Assembly (NCBI GenBank): GCA_023260495.1 | Contig: JALQVB010000011.1 | Span: forward strand, 1 to 22,047 | Length of the DNA: 22,047 nucleotides | From: Aquiluna sp. | GTDB lineage: Bacteria > Actinomycetota > Actinomycetes > Actinomycetales > Microbacteriaceae | Reading direction: 5' to 3' | Shown: positions 14,054 through 19,970 of the stretch, piece by piece | How the letters are laid out: every line of letters begins with the position of its first letter | Position numbering within the stretch: the first letter of the stretch is position 1 | Program-made: the position numbers and the translations under genes | Notes under the pieces: model-generated | What the model was told of the DNA's origin: nothing | Database searches by the model: none | What the model saw: only the letters and a program-made list of their open reading frames with translations

Positions 14054-14788
14054 TTGCGAAGCGACGGTAGAAAAGAACACGAGATTAGGCCGGTAACGAT
14101 TGAGCGTGGCTACACCATGCACGCCGAGGGCTCGGTCCTGGTTAGCTTCGGAAACACGAAGGTTCTATGCACCGCCTCCTTCACACCCGGGGTGCCTAGG
14201 TTCAAAAAGGACAGCGGGGAGGGCTGGGTAACTGCCGAGTATGCAATGCTTCCCAGGGCCACCAACACCCGCAACGACCGCGAGAGCGTCAAGGGCAAGA
14301 TTGGCGGTCGCACACACGAAATCTCGAGGCTGATTGGTCGCGCACTGAGGGCAGTCATCAACTACAAAGAGCTAGGCGAGAACACCATTGTGATCGACTG
14401 CGATGTGCTGCAAGCCGATGGCGGAACCAGGACGGCCGCAATCACAGGTGCATTTGTAGCGCTCGCAGACGCAATCAATTGGGCCAAGCAAAAGGGGCAC
14501 CTAGCGGCAAGCTCGAAGCCGATTATCGACACGGTCTCTGCTGTATCCGTGGGAATCGTGGGCGGAGTGGCAATGACGGATCTGGCGTATGTGGAAGATG
14601 TACGCGCGGACACCGACATGAACGTTGTTGTCACGGGCAGGGGACTTTTCGTTGAGGTACAGGGCACGGCCGAGGCGGAGCCATTTGACCGTGATGAGCT
14701 AAATCGCCTGCTGGAACTTGCCATGGAATCAACCGGGCAGCTAGCTGAAATTCAGCGACAGGCACTTGGTGAAAGCTTGAGTATCTAG
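14054..14788 (+). CDS. rph: Ribonuclease PH
   Basis: A 244-aa phosphorolytic 3'-5' exoribonuclease that trims tRNA precursors. Signatures are RSDGRKEHEIRPVTIERGY at the start, VLVSFGNTKVLCTAS, GWVTAEYAMLPRAT, RGRTHEISRLIGRALRAV-like sequence with conserved Arg residues, IDCDVLQADGGTRTAAITG, and TDMNVV with metal-site Asp residues. The start is a TTG directly after the murI stop (TAATTG); GAAGGG at the end of murI can serve as ribosome site. Translation probably depends on murI termination. The last base is shared with the first base of rdgB. Confidence 0.97.
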   Translation: MRSDGRKEHEIRPVTIERGYTMHAEGSVLVSFGNTKVLCTASFTPGVPRFKKDSGEGWVTAEYAMLPRATNTRNDRESVKGKIGGRTHEISRLIGRALRAVINYKELGENTIVIDCDVLQADGGTRTAAITGAFVALADAINWAKQKGHLAASSKPIIDTVSAVSVGIVGGVAMTDLAYVEDVRADTDMNVVVTGRGLFVEVQGTAEAEPFDRDELNRLLELAMESTGQLAEIQRQALGESLSI

Positions 14789-15363
14789 TGGAACTAATCT
14801 TCGCTACTGGAAACCAACACAAGGCCAACGAGGTTCAGCAGATTCTGCAGCAGCGCTTACCTGGAGTCACAGTCGGCACCTACGACGGCGAATCTCCGGC
14901 CGAGACCGGCACGAGCTTCTTAGAAAATGCTTTGATCAAGGCCCGCAACGTGCATCAGCTAACCGGAAAGCCAGCCTTTGCCGACGACTCCGGCATAAGC
15001 GTTGAGGTCATGGGTGGAGCACCGGGTATTTTTTCAGCCATCTGGTCTGGAACCAGAGACGATGAGACCAATCGCAACCTGCTTTTGGCTCAGCTGCAGG
15101 ACATCTCAGTGGAGCACCGGCAAGCAAGCTTTGTCTGCACGGTTGCCTTTGTTAGCGATGGGGGAGAAGTCAGCTTTACCGGAGTTTGGCCCGGTGCCAT
15201 AGCTCTCGAGGCACGAGGCGATGGTGGGTTTGGCTACGATCCAGTGTTTATTCCAGAGGGTTTTGAGGTAACAGCGGCGGAGTTGCCAGCAGAGGTAAAA
15301 AACTCAATGTCACACAGGTTCTTGGCTATCACTCAGATGGCTGATTACCTGTCGCAGCTCTAG
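14788..15363 (+). CDS. rdgB: dITP/XTP pyrophosphatase (RdgB/HAM1)
   Basis: A 191-aa nucleotide-pool sanitising enzyme that hydrolyses (d)ITP and XTP to monophosphates. Signatures: FATGNQHKANEV at the start, ETGTSFLENALIKA, FADDSGISVEV, GGFGYDPVFIPEG and KNSMSHR near the end. The GTG start overlaps the rph stop by one base (TAGTG), so translation is coupled. The stop codon ends one base before the 3' end of the opposing tRNA-Arg. It is the last gene of murI-rph-rdgB. Confidence 0.97.
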   Translation: MELIFATGNQHKANEVQQILQQRLPGVTVGTYDGESPAETGTSFLENALIKARNVHQLTGKPAFADDSGISVEVMGGAPGIFSAIWSGTRDDETNRNLLLAQLQDISVEHRQASFVCTVAFVSDGGEVSFTGVWPGAIALEARGDGGFGYDPVFIPEGFEVTAAELPAEVKNSMSHRFLAITQMADYLSQL

Positions 15364-15435
15364 CGCCCCCAGCAGGATTCGAACCTGCGCACCCGCCTCC
15401 GGAGAGCGGCGCTCTATCCCCTGAGCTATGGGGGC
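15364..15435 (-). tRNA. tRNA-Arg (CCG)
   Basis: A 72-nt minus-strand cloverleaf without encoded CCA. The acceptor GCCCCCA pairs with TGGGGGC, followed by discriminator G. The D-arm is GCTC...GAGC, the anticodon arm CCGCT-CTCCGGA-GGCGG gives anticodon CCG, the variable loop has 4 nt, and the T-arm is GCAGG-TTCGAAT-CCTGC. The 3' end abuts the rdgB stop. Confidence 0.95.
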
Positions 15436-15447
15436 CAGGGCGGAAAC

Positions 15448-15453
15448 AGCCTA
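15448..15453 (-). promoter_or_regulatory. Putative -10 element (TAGGCT) of tRNA-Arg
   Basis: On the minus strand TAGGCT lies 12 nt before the tRNA 5' end. It overlaps a plus-strand TAGCAT (15452-15457) that could serve the glycosidase gene. -35 matches are weak on both strands. Confidence 0.35.
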
Positions 15454-15485
15454 GCATTTACACCTAGTCAGAAAGTTGAGAGAGC

Positions 15486-16439
15486 ATGACCATAAGACTT
15501 CCAGATAGATGGATTTGGGATAGCTGGTACATCTGGGATGGCGATGTCTGCCATGCCTTTTACCTCTGCGCATCCAAGGGCTTGGGCGATCCCAACCGAC
15601 GCCACCGCAATACCAACGTCGGCCACGCCATATCTCGAGATCTAATTAATTGGGAAATTCTTCCGGATGCGCTTTCCCCCAGTGAATCCCCGGCCTTTGA
15701 TTCCTGGACTACGTGGACCGGTAGCTGCGTGCAAGCAGACGACGGTAAGTGGTGGATGTATTACACCGGAACTTCTCGGGAGACTGACGGCCTTGTTCAG
15801 ACAATCGGAGCCGCAGTGTCTGATGATCTACTGACTTGGTCAAAAGTCGATAGCAATCCGATTGTGGTGGCTGACCCGAAGTTCTACGAGAAGGTAGATG
15901 ACCCTAATTGGCACGATGAGGCCTGGCGTGACCCCTGGGTTTTTCGAATGGATGGCGATGAAAACTGGCACATGCTGATAACTGCCAGGGCTAACCACGG
16001 GGATCCAATTGAGCGTGGAGTGATCGGCCACGCAATCTCAAAAGACATGAGAATTTGGGATGTATTGGAACCGCTTTCAGAACCTGGCCAGGGATTCGGG
16101 CAGCTGGAAGTTTTTCAGTACGCCGAGGTCGACGGGGTTCCAATAGTGCTCTTCTGCTGCGGCTGGCGAGAGCTGAATGCGCAACGGCTTAGTGATTTTG
16201 GAAAACGCGATGCCACCTACTCGGTAGCCTGCGAGAAGAACCTGAAAAGTGTTGATTTCACAAAGGCAAAGCCCTTTGAAGCCCAGCTTGTCTACGCAGG
16301 AAGACTGGTGCAAAAGCCATCCGGCGAGTGGTACTTACTTGGCTTCATCAATGAAGTTGAAGGCCGTTTTGTGGGCGAAATTTGCGATCCAATTCCGGTA
16401 ACTGCCGACCCCGAGTTGGGGATTGTCCCGCGAGTATGA
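15486..16439 (+). CDS. Glycoside hydrolase, five-bladed beta-propeller (GH32/43/68-like)
   Basis: A 317-aa protein with no signal peptide, so probably cytoplasmic. Repeated propeller features are visible: VGHAISRDLINWEIL, WTGSCVQADDGKWWMYYTG, AAVSDDLLTWSKV and IGHAISKDMRIWDVL, each a blade ending in a DL/I-x-x-W turn. Likely catalytic acids follow the clan pattern: D12 in WDSW (nucleophile position), D149 in WRDPWVF (the RDP transition-state Asp) and E208 in QLEVF (acid/base). The canonical GH32 WMNDPNG motif is absent, so this is not a standard invertase and the substrate is uncertain. It is close to beta-fructosidases in pattern. ATG 15486 has GAGAGAGC upstream. It precedes the sugar transporter and may split what the transporter imports or what the alpha-glucosidase releases. 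Confidence 0.75.
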   Translation: MTIRLPDRWIWDSWYIWDGDVCHAFYLCASKGLGDPNRRHRNTNVGHAISRDLINWEILPDALSPSESPAFDSWTTWTGSCVQADDGKWWMYYTGTSRETDGLVQTIGAAVSDDLLTWSKVDSNPIVVADPKFYEKVDDPNWHDEAWRDPWVFRMDGDENWHMLITARANHGDPIERGVIGHAISKDMRIWDVLEPLSEPGQGFGQLEVFQYAEVDGVPIVLFCCGWRELNAQRLSDFGKRDATYSVACEKNLKSVDFTKAKPFEAQLVYAGRLVQKPSGEWYLLGFINEVEGRFVGEICDPIPVTADPELGIVPRV

Positions 16440-16441
16440 AA

Positions 16442-16466
16442 TTGTAAAAACTGTAAACGTTTACAA
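16442..16466 (+). promoter_or_regulatory. LacI-family operator between glycosidase and transporter genes
   Basis: The perfect palindrome TGTAAACGTTTACA occupies 16452-16465, with the central CG typical of LacI/CcpA-type operators. A further half-site TTGTAAA (16442-16448) mirrors TTTACAA (16460-16466), so two overlapping inverted repeats are present. It sits in AT-rich DNA just before a possible -35 (TTGTTA, 16468-16473). Repression of the transporter operon by a sugar-responsive regulator encoded elsewhere is inferred. Confidence 0.8.
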
Positions 16467-16467
16467 A

Positions 16468-16496
16468 TTGTTATCAAAAACTTCGCTTTAGTACTT
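16468..16496 (+). promoter_or_regulatory. Possible promoter of the sugar-binding protein gene
   Basis: TTGTTA (16468-16473) and GTACTT (16491-16496) are 17 nt apart, directly downstream of the operator. The -10 match is weak; TAGTAC, two bases earlier, is an alternative. The resulting leader of about 80 nt is pyrimidine-rich. Confidence 0.3.
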
Positions 16497-16580
16497 TCCT
16501 TTTTCTTTTTCCCGAGTAACTTGGCGTTACGCACAGTTGCTTATTGGGTTTCGGTGCGCTTCATGAAAGGACAAAAACGA

Positions 16581-17933
16581 ATGAAGACAGCTTCAAAGTT
16601 CGTGGCTCTGTCCGCTGCAGCAATGCTAGGTCTAGCGGGTTGTGCAGCAGATACTTCCACCGACAGCGGCTCGACCGACAGCGGTAGCACCGACTCAGGC
16701 GAGACCGTAGATGTAAGCGGCCTACCTGCCGGCGACGGCAAGGTAACCATTTTCGGTGGTTACGGTGAGGCTGATGCAGCAAACTTCCAGAAGACCCTAG
16801 ACGCTTGGGGTGCCGAGAACGGCATCGAGGTTACCTTTACATCTCTAGCAAGCTACGACACCGACATTAAGGTCAAGATCGAGGCTGGCCAGGAGCCAGA
16901 CATCGGAATGTGGCCTCAGCCTGGTGGTCTGAAGGACCTAGCTGACTACCTAGTACCACTGGCAGATGTCTTTGACGTTTCTGCAGCACAGGCAACCTTG
17001 GTTCCTGGTTGGGACCAGCTAGCTGTTGTTGACGGTAAACTTTACGGTCTGCCAGTATCGGCAAACATGAAGTCGCTCGTGTTCTACAACCCATCGGCAT
17101 TCGAGGCTAACGGTCTAACCGTTCCTACCACCGAGGCTGAGCTTCAGGCGCTAGAGGCAAAGATTGTCTCTGAGGGTCTTGGCTACCCATGGTGTGCAGG
17201 TATCGAGTCCGGTGGCGCAACTGGTTGGGCATTCACTGACTGGATGGAGCAGTACGTTCTCATGTTCCACGGTGCTGATGCATACGCACAGTGGATTGCT
17301 GGTGACCTAGACTTCGCTTCCCCTGAGATCAGCAAGGCTGCTGAGTACGTTGCTGCTCGCCTGCTTGCAGATGGCCAGGTTAACGGTGGCGGTGTAGGAA
17401 TGGCTGCTGACTCCTTCGGCAACACGGCACCTCTATTCGAGACCGGTGGCAAGGCTGCTGGACAGTGCTTCATGCTGCGCCAGGGTTCGTTCATCGTTGG
17501 CTTCACTCCTGAGGACATTCAGGCAGAGGTTGCTGCTGGTGACTACAGCCACTTCGACGCATTCCCAATCCCAACTCCAGATGGAGCACAGGCTGGTGTA
17601 ATCGGTGGTGGAGACCTGTTCGCAGTGTTCGATGGTCACGTTGACCAGGACGTTGCAAAGGTTGCTGCATTCATCGCTTCCGACGCAGTTCTAGTGGACA
17701 TGGTTTCCGCTGGTGCAATCTCCCCTCACAAGACCTTCGACAGCGCGCTCTACCCGAACGAGCTGAACCGCAAGATCGGTGAGGCAATGGCTGCTGCTGC
17801 AGTGTTCGGCTTCGACGGCTCTGACCAGATGCCAGCCGAGGTTAACGCTGAGTTCTGGGCTGCAGGTACCGACTTCGTAGCAGGTCGTGCAACCTGGCCA
17901 GAGGCCGCAGCTCGAATCGACTCCAAGTACTAA
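16581..17933 (+). CDS. Carbohydrate ABC transporter substrate-binding lipoprotein
   Basis: A 450-aa extracellular sugar-binding lipoprotein of the CUT1 type. The signal peptide (MKTASKFVALSAAAMLGLAGC) ends in a lipobox with Cys about residue 21, followed by a Thr/Asp/Ser/Gly linker. The binding domain starts KVTIFGGYGEAD and contains EAGQEPDIGMWPQPGGLKDLADYLVPL, similar in pattern to AglE-type alpha-glucoside binding proteins. ATG 16581 is chosen for the GAAAGGA ribosome site 9 nt upstream; an in-frame ATG at 16563 is possible but lacks one. Codon use is extreme: by my count all Glu codons are GAG, nearly all Lys are AAG, and 13 of 29 Leu codons are CTA, unlike the neighbouring permeases. This points to very high expression. 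Followed by two hairpins and the permeases. Confidence 0.95.
   Translation: MKTASKFVALSAAAMLGLAGCAADTSTDSGSTDSGSTDSGETVDVSGLPAGDGKVTIFGGYGEADAANFQKTLDAWGAENGIEVTFTSLASYDTDIKVKIEAGQEPDIGMWPQPGGLKDLADYLVPLADVFDVSAAQATLVPGWDQLAVVDGKLYGLPVSANMKSLVFYNPSAFEANGLTVPTTEAELQALEAKIVSEGLGYPWCAGIESGGATGWAFTDWMEQYVLMFHGADAYAQWIAGDLDFASPEISKAAEYVAARLLADGQVNGGGVGMAADSFGNTAPLFETGGKAAGQCFMLRQGSFIVGFTPEDIQAEVAAGDYSHFDAFPIPTPDGAQAGVIGGGDLFAVFDGHVDQDVAKVAAFIASDAVLVDMVSAGAISPHKTFDSALYPNELNRKIGEAMAAAAVFGFDGSDQMPAEVNAEFWAAGTDFVAGRATWPEAAARIDSKY
16659..16703 (+). repeat. Three 15-nt repeats encoding a TDSGS linker
   Basis: Three consecutive in-frame units begin ACCGAC and encode TDSGS, TDSGS and TDSGE, just after the lipid-anchor Cys. 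The first two share their first eleven bases (ACCGACAGCGG). Units differ at synonymous positions. This is a flexible linker of the lipoprotein and may vary in copy number between strains. Confidence 0.85.
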
Positions 17934-17951
17934 TACTTGGATTGATTCCTA

Positions 17952-18001
17952 GCTACTAAGAAGTAGCGGTGGCGCCAGTCCAGCTTTGGGCTGGCGCCAC
18001 C
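17952..18001 (+). other. Tandem intercistronic stem-loops after the binding-protein gene
   Basis: Two hairpins abut with no gap. The first has stem GCTACT/AGTAGC (17952-17957, 17962-17967) with loop AAGA. The second has a perfect 11-bp stem GGTGGCGCCAG/CTGGCGCCACC (17968-17978, 17991-18001) with a 12-nt loop. No T-run follows (CACACTTTATTTG), so full intrinsic termination is unlikely. Protection of the upstream mRNA end or partial termination, giving more binding protein than permease, is inferred as in other sugar ABC operons. Confidence 0.75.
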
Positions 18002-18066
18002 ACACTTTATTTGTAACAGTAGGTCATCAGTGGCAAACTAGCCATGGCCCCAACGATGGAGTTTTT

Positions 18067-19056
18067 ATGGGTGACATCATCTTCGGCATAGTTGCCATAG
18101 TCATCGGCGTTGTTGCCAGCTACGGTCTGTACTGGTTACTAAATTTTCTTATCTCTTTGTTGCCAAGGAAAATTAGCGAGAAGCTGAATGTGCTCGCCTT
18201 CCTGACTCCGGCACTAGTTCTTCTAATCATTGTCTCGATTGTCCCGTTGATTCAGACCGCGGTCTGGTCCCTAATGGAAATCAAGGGAAAGCGCTCGGAG
18301 TGGGTTGGCTTCCAGAACTACACCGAGCTCTTCACTGATCCAAACTTCCTGGGCATTCTGCTCAACAACTTCCTCTGGATCCTTTTCGTTCCGGCCATCA
18401 CCGTGACCATCGGAACTCTAGTCGCGCAGCTCAGCAATAACGTTGGTCCCAAGCGCGAAAAAATCTTTAAGTCCCTGATCTTTATGCCGATGTCGATTAG
18501 TTTCGTTGCGGCATCAACCATATGGGCCTACCTCTATGCCTACTCACCACCCGGTCGTCCAGTTATCGGTCTGGCACAGCAGCTGATTGAGACGGCCGGC
18601 GTTGCCGAACCTTTCCCCATCCTGCAGATCGATGATTTCCGGCTCAACAGCTTCCTGCTGATGGCCGTGGTTGTATGGCTTCAGGTCGGTTATTCGATGG
18701 TTATCATTTCGGCGGCCATCAAGGCCGTGCCGGAGGAGACCATCGAGGCCGCAAGGATCGATGGTGCTGGCCCCTTCCAGGTGTTCGGCCGCATCATTCT
18801 TCCTCAGGTCTGGGGATCAATCATGGCGGTATTTGTGACCGTGCTGATTCTTGTGATGAAGATCTTCGACATCATCCTTGCCATGACTCGAGGTAACTTC
18901 AACACCAGCGTTCTTGCATTTGAGTGGTACAAGCGCTACTTCGAGAATTCGGATACCGGCTCGGCCTCCGCTGTCGTAATGGTTCTTGTGATTTTGATTA
19001 CCCCACTGGTTTGGCTACAGATTCGAACCGTGAAGCACCAGGAGATGCTGCGATGA
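18067..19056 (+). CDS. Carbohydrate ABC transporter permease (first subunit, MalF/AglF-like)
   Basis: A 329-aa inner-membrane permease. The MetI-like core carries the EAA motif EAARIDGAGPFQVFGRIILP near residues 220-240, the contact site for the ATPase. An extra N-terminal hydrophobic helix (about 4-30) precedes the ISEKLNVLAFLTPALVLL helix that starts most CUT1 permeases; AglF-type proteins have a similar extension. The open frame extends upstream to 17986, but that part overlaps the hairpins; ATG 18067 has GGAG 5 nt upstream and encodes the first helix. The TGA stop overlaps the next permease's ATG (ATGA), so the two are translated together. Confidence 0.93.
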   Translation: MGDIIFGIVAIVIGVVASYGLYWLLNFLISLLPRKISEKLNVLAFLTPALVLLIIVSIVPLIQTAVWSLMEIKGKRSEWVGFQNYTELFTDPNFLGILLNNFLWILFVPAITVTIGTLVAQLSNNVGPKREKIFKSLIFMPMSISFVAASTIWAYLYAYSPPGRPVIGLAQQLIETAGVAEPFPILQIDDFRLNSFLLMAVVVWLQVGYSMVIISAAIKAVPEETIEAARIDGAGPFQVFGRIILPQVWGSIMAVFVTVLILVMKIFDIILAMTRGNFNTSVLAFEWYKRYFENSDTGSASAVVMVLVILITPLVWLQIRTVKHQEMLR

Positions 19057-19919
19057 ACAAGCTCAAGCTACTTTCCGGGAAAATCAACTTTGGCAGCACC
19101 CTCGCGCTAACCATCCTGGTTGGCATCTGGTCAATTCCAACTATCGGTCTTCTAATCACCTCTTTGCGACTTCGTTCCGAAGCAGAGATTTCCCCGTGGT
19201 GGGATGGCTTCTTCAATCCGCTGGAGACTGTTTGGTCACTCGAGGCTTACCAGAACTCTCTCGAGTCTGGCATGCTGGATTCCCTGGTAAACACCATCGC
19301 GGTGACTGTGCCGGCAACGATTTTGCCCCTGATGATTGCGGCCAATGCCGCCTATGCATTTACCTTCTTGAACTTCAAGGGCAAGGAGCTTTTCTTCGCG
19401 ATCCTGGTTGGCCTCATGGTCATTCCACTCCAGTCGGCGCTGATCCCTGTGTTGAAGGGAATGGTCTGGTTCCAGAAGACCTTTGACATTCCGCTGACGG
19501 GAACTTACGCAAGTGCCTGGGTGGTGCACTCTGCCTTCGCGTTGCCGCTGGCAATTTACATTTTGCGAAACTACATGTTGAGCCTGCCGACCTCGCTGAT
19601 TGAGGCAGCTCGTGTGGATGGCGCCAGCTACTACCAGATTTTCTGGCGGCTGGTTTTGCCGATGTCGATTCCGGCGATCGCTTCCTTTGCCATCTTCCAG
19701 TTCCTCTGGGTCTGGAACGATTATCTGATTGCGTTCATCTTTGTTGGTGAGCAAAAGTCAGTTATGACTTACAGGCTGTTGCGCATGCTCGGACAGTACG
19801 GCGAGGGATGGCAAGACGTCGCCGCTGGTTCGTTTATTTCACTGGTGGTGCCGTTGATCGTGTTCTTCGCCCTGCAGCGCTACTTTGTTCGTGGCCTAAC
19901 CGCAGGAGCCGTAAAGTAA
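19053..19919 (+). CDS. Carbohydrate ABC transporter permease (second subunit, MalG/AglG-like)
   Basis: A 288-aa inner-membrane permease with about six helices, beginning LALTILVGIWSIPTIGLLITSLR, the usual first helix of MalG-type subunits. The EAA motif is EAARVDGASYYQIFWRLVLP near residues 190-210, followed by the IPAIASFAIFQFLWVWNDYLIAF helix pair typical of the family. The ATG overlaps the preceding stop (ATGA) and has AGGAGAT upstream. It pairs with the first permease to form the channel. No ATPase gene follows, so a shared MsiK/MalK-type ATPase elsewhere probably powers it. Confidence 0.95.
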   Translation: MNKLKLLSGKINFGSTLALTILVGIWSIPTIGLLITSLRLRSEAEISPWWDGFFNPLETVWSLEAYQNSLESGMLDSLVNTIAVTVPATILPLMIAANAAYAFTFLNFKGKELFFAILVGLMVIPLQSALIPVLKGMVWFQKTFDIPLTGTYASAWVVHSAFALPLAIYILRNYMLSLPTSLIEAARVDGASYYQIFWRLVLPMSIPAIASFAIFQFLWVWNDYLIAFIFVGEQKSVMTYRLLRMLGQYGEGWQDVAAGSFISLVVPLIVFFALQRYFVRGLTAGAVK

Positions 19920-19970
19920 TACCGGTTTTCCCTCGAGACCCATCGCAATACCTAGTTCCAAAGGAAAAAA

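Noticed and set aside
15486..16439. Glycosidase gene as a decayed GH32 pseudogene
   Set aside because: The frame is intact, has a ribosome site, and the three acidic residues are retained at plausible spacing.
16659..16703. Short repeats as a CRISPR or regulatory array
   Set aside because: The 15-nt units are contiguous, in frame and encode a Ser/Asp linker; there are no spacers.
17968..18001. Rho-independent terminator ending the binding-protein transcript
   Set aside because: The stem is strong but the T-run is missing, and the permeases downstream need transcription; listed as an intercistronic stem-loop instead.
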